DNA of 64,000 nt from Ramlibacter alkalitolerans (GTDB lineage Bacteria; Pseudomonadota; Gammaproteobacteria; Burkholderiales; Burkholderiaceae_C), in contig NZ_JAEQND010000016.1 of the NCBI RefSeq assembly GCF_016722765.1, positions 68,287-132,286 of the forward strand. Direction: 5' to 3'. The notes beneath the pieces are model-generated. The model did not search any database and had not been told where the DNA came from. It saw only the letters and a list, made by a program, of their open reading frames with translations. Both the position numbers and the translations under genes were made by a program. Of this stretch, positions 57,950 to 64,000 are shown piece after piece; within the stretch, counting starts at the first letter, position 1, and the number at the start of each line of letters is the position of its first letter.

Positions 57950-59143
57950 ATGCCCAACATCGAGGCGGCATCGCCCCACACCATGAACACCTACGGCCGG
58001 CTGCCCATCGCGCTGGACCACGGCGACGGGGTGTACCTCTGGGACGTCAACGGCAAGCGCTACCTCGACGGGCTGGCGGGCATCGCGGTCAACACGCTGG
58101 GGCACAACCATCCCAAGCTGGTGCCGGCGCTGCAGGACCAGGTCGCGAAGATCATCCACAGCTCCAACTACTACCACGTCCCCAACCAGGAGAAGCTGGC
58201 CAGCAAGCTGGTGCAGATCTCCGGCATGACGAACGTGTTCTTCGGCTCCACCGGCCTGGAGGCGAACGAAGCCGCGATCAAGCTGGCGCGCAAGTACGGC
58301 CACGACCGCGGCATCGCCCGCCCCGAGATCGTGGTGTACGAGAAGGCCTTCCACGGCCGCAGCATCGCCACCCTCTCGGCCACCGGCAACGAGAAGGTGC
58401 AGAAGGGCTTCGGGCCGCTGGTCGAAGGCTTCATCCGCGTGCCGATGAACGACATCGACGCCCTGCGCAAGGCGACCGACGGCAACCCCAACGTGGTCGC
58501 CGTGATGTTCGAGACCATCCAGGGCGAAGGCGGCATCAACCAGATGCGCATCGACTACCTGCAGAAGGTGCGCGCGCTGTGCAACGTGAAGGACTGGCTG
58601 CTGATCATCGATGAGGTCCAGTGCGGCATGGGCCGCACCGGCAAGTGGTTCGCGCACCAGTGGGCCGGCATCGTGCCGGACGTGATGCCGCTGGCCAAGG
58701 GCCTGGGCTCCGGCGTGCCGATCGCGGCGGTGGTCGCGGGCCCGAAGGCGGCCGACATCTTCCAGCCGGGCAACCACGGCACCACCTTCGGCGGCAATCC
58801 GCTGGCGATGCGCGCGGGCGTCGAGACGATCCGCATCATGGAGGAAGACGGCCTGCTGGAGAACGCCGCCCGCGTGGGCGCGCGCCTGAAGCAGACGCTG
58901 GCCCGCGAACTCGGTGGCCTGAAGGAAGTGGTGGAGATCCGCGGACAGGGCCTGATGATCGGGGTGGAACTCGCCCGGCCCTGCGGCGTGCTGACCCAGC
59001 GTGCCGCCGAAGCCGGCCTCCTGATCAGCGTCACGGCGGACACCGTCGTGCGGCTGCTGCCGCCGCTGATCCTGACGGAGCGGCAGGCGGACGATATCGT
59101 CGCGATCCTCGCGCCGCTGGTGAAGCAGTTCCTCGCGGAGTGA
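57950..59143 (+). CDS. argD: Acetylornithine aminotransferase
   Basis: A 397-residue PLP enzyme of the class III aminotransferases, making N-acetylornithine in arginine synthesis. LWDVNGKRYLDGLAGIAVNTLGHNHPKLVPAL, FFGSTGLEANEAAIKLARKYG, LIIDEVQCGMGRTGKWFAHQ (PLP-ring aspartate) and MPLAKGLGSGVPIAAVV (Schiff-base lysine) are in order. MFFGSTG has Thr-Gly rather than the usual Ser-Gly, of no clear meaning. argF starts 8 bases after the stop, so the two form an operon. Confidence 0.95.
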   Translation: MPNIEAASPHTMNTYGRLPIALDHGDGVYLWDVNGKRYLDGLAGIAVNTLGHNHPKLVPALQDQVAKIIHSSNYYHVPNQEKLASKLVQISGMTNVFFGSTGLEANEAAIKLARKYGHDRGIARPEIVVYEKAFHGRSIATLSATGNEKVQKGFGPLVEGFIRVPMNDIDALRKATDGNPNVVAVMFETIQGEGGINQMRIDYLQKVRALCNVKDWLLIIDEVQCGMGRTGKWFAHQWAGIVPDVMPLAKGLGSGVPIAAVVAGPKAADIFQPGNHGTTFGGNPLAMRAGVETIRIMEEDGLLENAARVGARLKQTLARELGGLKEVVEIRGQGLMIGVELARPCGVLTQRAAEAGLLISVTADTVVRLLPPLILTERQADDIVAILAPLVKQFLAE

Positions 59144-59151
59144 AGCGCACG

Positions 59152-60072
59152 ATGGCGATCCGGCATTTCCTGCAGTTCAGCGACTTCAGCACCGAGGAGC
59201 ACGAGTGGATCTTCCAGCGTGCGGCGGTGATCAAGCGCAAGTTCAAGAACTACGAGAAGTACCACCCGCTGGCGGACCGCACGCTGGCGATGATCTTCGA
59301 GAAGGCCTCCACGCGCACCCGCGTGAGCTTCGAGGCCGGCATGTACCAGCTCGGGGGCTCGGTGGTGCACCTCACCACCGGCGACAGCCAGCTCGGGCGC
59401 GCGGAGCCGATCGAGGACAGCGCCAAGGTGATCAGCCGCATGGTCGACCTGGTGATGATCCGCACCTTCGGGCAGGACAAGATCGACCGCTTCGCCGAGC
59501 ACTCGCGCGTGCCGGTGATCAACGGCCTGACCAACGAGTTCCATCCCTGCCAGATCCTGGCGGACATCTTCACCTACATCGAGCACCGCGGCTCGATCAA
59601 GGGCCGCGTCGTCGCCTGGGTCGGTGACGGCAACAACATGGCCAACACCTGGCTGCAGGCGGCCGAACTGCTCGGGTTCTGCGTGCACGTGAGCACGCCC
59701 AGCGGCTACGAGGTCGACCAGGCGGTCGCCGGCATCCGCAGCACCGACAGCTACAAGGTGTTCCAGGATCCGATGGAAGCCTGCCGCGGCGCCGACCTGG
59801 TCACCACCGACGTGTGGACCAGCATGGGCTTCGAGGCGGAGAACGAGCAGCGCCGCGCGGCCTTCGCCGACTGGTGCGTCGACACCGAGATGATGCGCGT
59901 GGCCAAGCCCGACGCGCTCTTCATGCACTGCCTGCCCGCCCACCGCGGCGAGGAAGTGCAGGCCGAAGTGATCGACGGCCCGCAGTCCGTGGTGTGGGAC
60001 GAAGCCGAGAACCGGATGCACGTGCAGAAGGCGCTGATGGAGTTCCTGCTGCTCGGCAAAGTCACGGACTGA
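59152..60072 (+). CDS. argF: Ornithine carbamoyltransferase
   Basis: A 306-residue enzyme that forms citrulline from ornithine and carbamoyl phosphate. The carbamoyl-phosphate site is FEKASTRTRVSFEAGMYQLGG (STRTR at 53-57), NEFHPCQILAD binds the second substrate, and MHCLPAHRGEEV is the ornithine-site loop with the catalytic cysteine. The ATG at 59152 is preferred; a GTG at 59140 that overlaps the argD stop would add four residues. It is co-transcribed with argD. Confidence 0.96.
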   Translation: MAIRHFLQFSDFSTEEHEWIFQRAAVIKRKFKNYEKYHPLADRTLAMIFEKASTRTRVSFEAGMYQLGGSVVHLTTGDSQLGRAEPIEDSAKVISRMVDLVMIRTFGQDKIDRFAEHSRVPVINGLTNEFHPCQILADIFTYIEHRGSIKGRVVAWVGDGNNMANTWLQAAELLGFCVHVSTPSGYEVDQAVAGIRSTDSYKVFQDPMEACRGADLVTTDVWTSMGFEAENEQRRAAFADWCVDTEMMRVAKPDALFMHCLPAHRGEEVQAEVIDGPQSVVWDEAENRMHVQKALMEFLLLGKVTD

Positions 60073-60079
60073 CTTGCCC

Positions 60080-60197
60080 CCTCCCTCTCCGGGAGAGGGT
60101 TGGGATGGGGGCGCTCCCTGCGCGCTGTTGTTCGCTCCCTGCCTCCCTGCCATTTCCGGAGCGCCCCCCTCCCAACCTCCCCCCGGGAGGGGGAGGA
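60080..60197. repeat. Long GC-rich inverted repeat after argF
   Basis: Arms at about 60083-60117 (CCCTCTCCGGGAGAGGGTTG onwards) and 60158-60193 (GGAGCGCCCCCCTCCCAACC onwards) pair imperfectly over about 35 bases with a 40-base centre. This type of repeat, CCCTCTCC...GGGAGAGGG, is very widespread between genes of Proteobacteria. It lies between convergent argF and the small HTH-like gene. Confidence 0.65.
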
Positions 60198-60207
60198 GCA
60201 AGACCAG

Positions 60208-60594
60208 CTACCCGGCCGCGGACCCGAAGCGCCCTCCCCCCGCCGGCGCCTCCATCTTCCCCAGCTTGATCAGCCGCTGCTCCACCGCGAAAGGGGTGCG
60301 GCCCAGTTCCTGCGCGACCTGCTTGACGGGGATGCCGGCGTCGAACGCGATCTCCAGCGCGGAGTCTTCCTGCGCCGACCAGCGCTTGCCGGCGTTCGGC
60401 GGCAGCCCCGGCCTGGCGTGCGCAAGATTGGGCGCTTCGCCGGCGGTGCCCTCCAGCGCGCGCGACACGGTGTGCAGCGCGCGGATCACCGGCGGAGCGT
60501 TGTAGGGGCTGTCTTCCGGCATGGCTTCACCGGTGACGGGATGGATGCCCTGCGCCAGGGTGTCGATAATCTGGCGCGCGATCTGCAGTTCCAT
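60208..60594 (-). CDS. Small protein with SANT/Myb-like helix-turn-helix
   Basis: A 128-residue protein. The first half (MELQIARQIIDTLAQGIHPVTGEAMPEDSPYNAPPVIRALHTVSRAL) is a conserved betaproteobacterial block; the second half contains KRWSAQEDSALEIAFDAGIPVKQVAQELGRTPFAVEQRLIKLGKM, which resembles a SANT/Myb or sigma-type HTH. It may bind DNA, but no function is known. A strong AGGAGGA ribosome site precedes the ATG. It is divergent from the YkgJ gene. Confidence 0.8.
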   Translation of the reverse strand: MELQIARQIIDTLAQGIHPVTGEAMPEDSPYNAPPVIRALHTVSRALEGTAGEAPNLAHARPGLPPNAGKRWSAQEDSALEIAFDAGIPVKQVAQELGRTPFAVEQRLIKLGKMEAPAGGGRFGSAAG

Positions 60595-60680
60595 GCTTTT
60601 CCTCCTGGGTCGTGGCGGATACTGTATTGACGTACAGTCTCTCCGCAACGCGCCCGCCCCTGCCTGCGTTGACCATCCCA

Positions 60681-61016
60681 ATGGCCGATCCCCACCATCC
60701 TTGCCTGCGCTGCGGCGCCTGCTGCGCCGCCTTCCGCGTCGACTTCGCAGTCGATGAAATCGACGAACAGGGCGGCAGCGTGCCCGCGGGCCTCGCCGTG
60801 GAGGTCACCGGCACCACCTGGCGCATGCGGGGCACCGACCACCTGCCGATCCGCTGCGCGGCGCTGGTCGGCAAGGTGGGCGAGCGCGCGTCCTGCGGGA
60901 TCTACGAGTGGCGCCCCAATCCCTGCCGCGAGCTCGAACCCGGCAGCGCCGCCTGCGAGAAGGCGCGCTTGCGCCACGGGCTGCCGCCGCTGGATGCCGG
61001 CGGGCCCGGCACCTGA
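60681..61016 (+). CDS. YkgJ family cysteine-cluster protein
   Basis: A 111-residue protein with the metal-binding pattern CLRCGACCAAFRV near the N-terminus and CGIYEWRPNPCREL later; the cysteines probably hold zinc or an Fe-S cluster. The family is widespread and uncharacterised. The start MADPHHPCLRCGACC was chosen because similarity begins there; an upstream ATG in the same frame lacks conserved sequence. It precedes the kynurenine operon on the same strand, with a 66-base gap. Confidence 0.88.
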   Translation: MADPHHPCLRCGACCAAFRVDFAVDEIDEQGGSVPAGLAVEVTGTTWRMRGTDHLPIRCAALVGKVGERASCGIYEWRPNPCRELEPGSAACEKARLRHGLPPLDAGGPGT

Positions 61017-61082
61017 AGCTGCGGCCGCGGCATCGCCCCCGACTGACACCACGCCGCCGCGCCCCGGCGCACACTTGGACGC

Positions 61083-61712
61083 ATGCCACGTCTCTGGGAC
61101 ATCTCTCCGCCGGTGCGTGCGGGCTCACCCGTCTTTCCGGGGGATACGCCGTACCGGCAGCAGTGGGCCGCCACGATCGCGCCGGGCTGCCCCGTCAACG
61201 TCAGCACGCTCACCCTGTCGCCGCATGTCGGCGCCCATGCGGACGCGCCGCTGCACTACGACCCCGAGGGCGCCGCCATCGGCACCCTGCCGCTGGATGC
61301 GTACCTCGGCCCCTGCCGCGTGATCCACGCCATCAGCCGCGGCGCGCTGGTCACCTGGGAGCACATCGCGCACGCGGCGCAGGGCCTTCCCGCGCGCGTG
61401 CTGGTGCGCACCTACGAGCGCGCACCCGTGGACCATTGGGATCCGGAGCTCGCCGCCTTCGCGCCCGAGACCATCGAGCGCCTGGCCGACGCCGGCGTGC
61501 AACTGGTCGGCATCGACACCGCCAGCATCGATCCGGCCGAGAGCAAGGCGCTGCCCAGCCACCAGGTGGTGCGCCGGCGCGGCCTGCGCGTGCTGGAGAA
61601 CCTGGTGCTCGATGAAGTCCCGGAAGGCGACTACGAGCTGATCGCGCTGCCCCTGAAGCTCGTGACCGCCGATGCGTCGCCGGTGCGCGCCGTGCTGCGG
61701 GAGCTCGCATGA
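61083..61712 (+). CDS. kynB: Kynurenine formamidase (arylformamidase)
   Basis: A 209-residue metal-dependent hydrolase of the cyclase family that converts N-formylkynurenine to kynurenine, the second step of tryptophan catabolism. WDISPPVRAGSPVFPGDTPYRQQW, the metal site in SPHVGAHADAPLHY, GIDTASIDPAESKALPSHQV and ELIALPLKLVTADASPVRAVL are characteristic of KynB. Its stop overlaps the kynU start as ATGA. Confidence 0.95.
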   Translation: MPRLWDISPPVRAGSPVFPGDTPYRQQWAATIAPGCPVNVSTLTLSPHVGAHADAPLHYDPEGAAIGTLPLDAYLGPCRVIHAISRGALVTWEHIAHAAQGLPARVLVRTYERAPVDHWDPELAAFAPETIERLADAGVQLVGIDTASIDPAESKALPSHQVVRRRGLRVLENLVLDEVPEGDYELIALPLKLVTADASPVRAVLRELA

Positions 61713-62971
61713 CGACGCTGGCAGACTGCCGCGCGCTCGATGCGCAGGACCCGCTCGGCCCCCTGCGCGAGCTCTTCGCGTTGCCGGCCGGCGTGATCTA
61801 CCTGGATGGCAACTCGCTCGGGCCGCTGCCGAAGCACGCGGGCGAGCGGATCGCGCGCGCCGTGAAGGAGGAATGGGGCGAGGGGCTGATCCGCTCGTGG
61901 AACAGCGCCGGCTGGTTCGACCTGCCGCAGCGCGTGGGCGACCGCATCGCCACGCTGATCGGCGCGCGGGCCGGCGAGGTGGTCGCCACCGACAGCACCT
62001 CGATCAACCTGTTCAAGGTGCTGAGCGCGGCGCTGTCCATCGTGCGGGCCGATGCACCCGCGCGGCGCAGCGTGATCAGCGAGCGCAGCAACTTCCCGAC
62101 CGATCTCTACATCGCGCAGGCGCTGTGCCGGGAGCGCGGCTTCGAGCTGCAACTGATCGAGGCGGAGCAGATCCCCGGGGCGCTCGGAAACGACACGGCC
62201 GTCCTGATGCTCACGCACGTCAACTACCGCACCGGCGCGATGCACGACATGGCCGCCGTCACCCGCGCCGCGCATGCTGCGGGCGCGCTCGTCGTCTGGG
62301 ACCTGGCGCACAGCGCCGGCGCCGTCGAAGTCGACCTGCACGCGGCGCAAGCCGATTTCGCGGTCGGCTGCGGCTACAAGTACCTCAATGGCGGGCCCGG
62401 TGCGCCGGCCTTCGTGTGGGTCCACCCGCGCCACGCCGAACGCTTCTGGCAGCCGCTGGCGGGCTGGTGGGGTCACGCGGCGCCGTTCGCCTTCTCCAGC
62501 GACTACAGCCCCGCGGCCGGCATCGCACGGTACCTGTGCGGCACGCAACCCGTCCTGAGCATGATCGCGCTCGACTGCGGGCTCGACACGGTGCTCGTCG
62601 CGCAGCCGCTGGGCGGCATGGCGGCATTGCGGCGCAAGTCGCTGGCGCTGACGGACCTGTTCATCGCGCTGGTGGAGCAACACTGCGCCGGCCACGGCCT
62701 GGGGCTGGCCACGCCGCGCGAGCACGCACTGCGGGGTTCACAGGTCTGCCTCACGCGCGGGGAAGGCGCCCATGCGATCGTGCAGGCGCTGATCGCGCGC
62801 GGCGTGATCGGCGACTTCCGCGCCGGCCCGCCGGACATCCTGCGCTTCGGCTTCACGCCGCTGTACATGCGCTTCGAGGACGTGTGGCACGCGGTGCAGC
62901 ACCTGCGCGAAGTCCTGGAGAGCGGCGAATGGCGGCGCGCCGAGTTCTCGCGTCAGCAGGCGGTGACATGA
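61709..62971 (+). CDS. kynU: Kynureninase
   Basis: A 420-residue PLP enzyme that splits kynurenine into anthranilate and alanine. VIYLDGNSLGPLPKHAGERI, VVATDSTSINLFKVLSAAL, VWDLAHSAGAVEVDLHAAQADFAVGCGYKYLNGGPGAPAFVWV (Schiff-base lysine in YKYLNGG) are clear. Length fits the family. It is coupled to kynB by a 4-base overlap; kynA starts 94 bases downstream. Confidence 0.96.
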   Translation: MTTLADCRALDAQDPLGPLRELFALPAGVIYLDGNSLGPLPKHAGERIARAVKEEWGEGLIRSWNSAGWFDLPQRVGDRIATLIGARAGEVVATDSTSINLFKVLSAALSIVRADAPARRSVISERSNFPTDLYIAQALCRERGFELQLIEAEQIPGALGNDTAVLMLTHVNYRTGAMHDMAAVTRAAHAAGALVVWDLAHSAGAVEVDLHAAQADFAVGCGYKYLNGGPGAPAFVWVHPRHAERFWQPLAGWWGHAAPFAFSSDYSPAAGIARYLCGTQPVLSMIALDCGLDTVLVAQPLGGMAALRRKSLALTDLFIALVEQHCAGHGLGLATPREHALRGSQVCLTRGEGAHAIVQALIARGVIGDFRAGPPDILRFGFTPLYMRFEDVWHAVQHLREVLESGEWRRAEFSRQQAVT

Positions 62972-63065
62972 GTGCCGCACGGCCGCCCGAAGGCGCTCGC
63001 CCCCTCCGCTCGCGCAGGGGGGAGGAGGAGTCCGCGCAGCAGACGGATCCTGGGGGAGGTATCCA

Positions 63066-63857
63066 GTGAAGCCCGACATGACCTACGGCGACTACCTGCA
63101 GCTCGATGCGATCCTGCAGGCGCAGAAGCCGCTTTCGCCGGACCACAACGAGATGCTGTTCATCGTGCAGCACCAGACCAGCGAGCTGTGGATGAAGCTG
63201 ATGCTGCACGAACTCGCCGCGGCCAGGGACTGCATCGCCCGCGACGAGTTGCCGCCTGCGTTCAAGATGCTGGCGCGCGTCTCGCGCATCATGGAGCAGC
63301 TGGTGCACGCCTGGGACGTGCTGGCCACCATGACGCCGGCGGAGTACAGCGCGATCCGGCCCTACCTCGCCAGCTCCAGCGGCTTCCAGAGCTGGCAGTA
63401 CCGCTGCATCGAGTTCATGCTGGGGAACAAGAACGCGGCGATGCTGCGCTCGCACGAAATGCATGCCGGGCGCCATGCCCTGGTGCGTGCGGCGCTCGAA
63501 GCGCCTTCGCTGTACGACGAGGCGCTGCGGCTGCTGGCGCGCCGCGGATTGCCGGTGCCGGCATCGCACCTGGAGCGCGACTGGACGCAGCCTTACCAGG
63601 CCAGCCGCGAGGTGGAACAAGCCTGGCTGGTCGTCTACCGCGAGCCGCAGGCGCGCTGGGATCTGTACGAGCTGGGCGAGGAGCTCACGGACCTGGAAGA
63701 CGCCTTCCGGCTGTGGCGCTTCCGGCATGTGACGACGGTGGAGCGCGTGATCGGCTTCAAGCGCGGAACGGGCGGAACGGGCGGCGTGCCGTACCTGCGC
63801 AAGATGCTGGATGTTGTGCTGTTTCCGGAGTTGTGGCAGTTGCGCACGGATTTGTAG
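63066..63857 (+). CDS. kynA: Tryptophan 2,3-dioxygenase
   Basis: A 263-residue haem dioxygenase that opens the indole ring of tryptophan to give N-formylkynurenine, the first step of the pathway. MTYGDYLQLDAILQAQKPLSPDHNEMLFIVQHQTSELWMKLMLHEL holds the catalytic histidine region, followed by ARVSRIMEQLVHAWDVLATMTPAEYSAIRPYLASSSGFQSWQYRCIEFMLGNKN and, near the C-terminus, HVTTVERVIGFKRGTGGTGGVPYLRKML with the haem-ligand histidine. GTG at 63066 is chosen as the start because GGGGGAGG lies five bases upstream. The family is normally 260-290 residues, so it is complete. Confidence 0.96.
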   Translation: MKPDMTYGDYLQLDAILQAQKPLSPDHNEMLFIVQHQTSELWMKLMLHELAAARDCIARDELPPAFKMLARVSRIMEQLVHAWDVLATMTPAEYSAIRPYLASSSGFQSWQYRCIEFMLGNKNAAMLRSHEMHAGRHALVRAALEAPSLYDEALRLLARRGLPVPASHLERDWTQPYQASREVEQAWLVVYREPQARWDLYELGEELTDLEDAFRLWRFRHVTTVERVIGFKRGTGGTGGVPYLRKMLDVVLFPELWQLRTDL

Positions 63858-63863
63858 GCCGCA

Positions 63864-63886
63864 CCGTCACCCCGCGCAGGCGGGGG
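63864..63886. repeat. Short palindrome after kynA
   Basis: CCCCGC-GCAG-GCGGGG hairpin preceded by CGTCA, the same class as the palindrome at 13562. No T-run follows, so it is not an intrinsic terminator, though it may stabilise the kyn transcript. Confidence 0.5.
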
Positions 63887-63906
63887 GCGGTCTCAACCGG
63901 TCAATG

Positions 63907-63923
63907 CAACATGATTCATGTTG
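63907..63923. promoter_or_regulatory. Palindrome upstream of the last frame
   Basis: CAACATGA-T-TCATGTTG, a perfect 8-base inverted repeat, 13 bases before the ATG of the partial gene at the window edge. It could be an operator or part of the end of an insertion sequence. Confidence 0.4.
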
Positions 63924-63935
63924 TGAAAGGCCGGA

Positions 63936-64000
63936 ATGACATCGAGAAAAGATCGAGGGCTGGAGCCCGAGCAGAACGCCGAGATGTGGCGTCGCTGGAA
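63936..64000 (+). CDS. 5' end of a partial gene, possibly an IS30-type transposase
   Basis: The frame from the ATG at 63936 reads MTSRKDRGLEPEQNAEMWRRWK and is cut by the window edge. The wording, a short basic start followed by LxPEQ...MWRRWK, is like the N-terminus of IS30 family transposases from Burkholderiales, whose helix-turn-helix region begins with M/W-R-W. Codon use (AGA, AAA, CGA) is less GC-biased than in neighbouring genes, consistent with transfer. Only 21 codons are visible, so the call is weak. Confidence 0.4.
   Translation, partial: MTSRKDRGLEPEQNAEMWRRW

Overview
The window is a very GC-rich, densely coded bacterial chromosome segment. Gene content and order point to the Burkholderiales, most likely a Comamonadaceae member near Ramlibacter, Variovorax or Polaromonas. 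This is inferred from protein wording, the rpsP-rimM-trmD-rplS and purM/hda/pcnB/folK blocks, tripartite tricarboxylate transporter genes, a BktB-type thiolase and short orphan families such as DUF3579, DUF47 and SirB1. It was not tested by a database search. No rRNA, tRNA or CRISPR array was seen. About 70 genes are annotated, nearly all housekeeping or core metabolism.

Layout. 1-8.4 kb: end of glgC, an efflux transporter, a membrane acyltransferase, the helicase RhlE, oligoribonuclease, a Ste24-like protease, RsgA and thioredoxin 2. 8.4-12.5 kb: CobD/CbiB-like protein and a CoA pyrophosphatase downstream of the ribosomal operon rpsP-rimM-trmD-rplS. 12.5-22.3 kb: acetyltransferase, NINE/TM2 protein, phosphate transporter with its DUF47 partner, pseudouridine synthase, intradiol dioxygenase, short-chain dehydrogenases, bktB, a 2-oxoglutarate oxygenase and a hemerythrin. 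22.3-28.5 kb: infA, a MarR regulator divergent from tctBA, gshA and a SRPBCC protein. 28.6-38.1 kb: envelope and unknown-function genes (YidB-like, esterase, HPF-like, a PA2779/PA2778 pair, DUF4864 pair, two L,D-transpeptidases). 38-42 kb: DUF808 protein, two cytochromes c and a tyrosine phosphatase. 42.5-49.6 kb: a lone atpE, folK, pcnB, a HAD phosphatase, hda, an AI-2E family permease, purM and an MFS transporter. 50-57 kb: substrate-binding protein, chemoreceptor, ParA-like ATPase, SirB1-like protein, MurJ, rpsT. 57-64 kb: DUF3579, argD, argF, a small helix-turn-helix protein, a YkgJ protein, the kynurenine operon kynB-kynU-kynA, and what looks like the first codons of an IS30-type transposase.

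How genes work together. ArgD and ArgF are consecutive steps of arginine synthesis. KynA, KynB and KynU convert tryptophan to anthranilate. Pit and DUF47 form a phosphate uptake unit. Hda, the HAD phosphatase and PcnB are joined by 4-base start/stop overlaps. TctB and TctA are the membrane subunits of a carboxylate importer, with a palindrome between them and the divergent MarR gene that looks like an operator.

The less ordinary content is between and around genes. Two families of about 90-120 base palindromic elements recur: one starts CGTAGGCTGG (five loci), the other is built from GCAAAAGCCGCAAAAG (four loci). A 220-base element with matching ends and a TGA on each side lies after the MFS gene. 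A segment of about 430 bases spanning the end of the phosphatase gene, one palindromic element and part of atpE has been tandemly duplicated and then partly deleted. Candidate protein oddities are an arginine in the thioredoxin 2 active site and weakened catalytic motifs in the L,D-transpeptidases.
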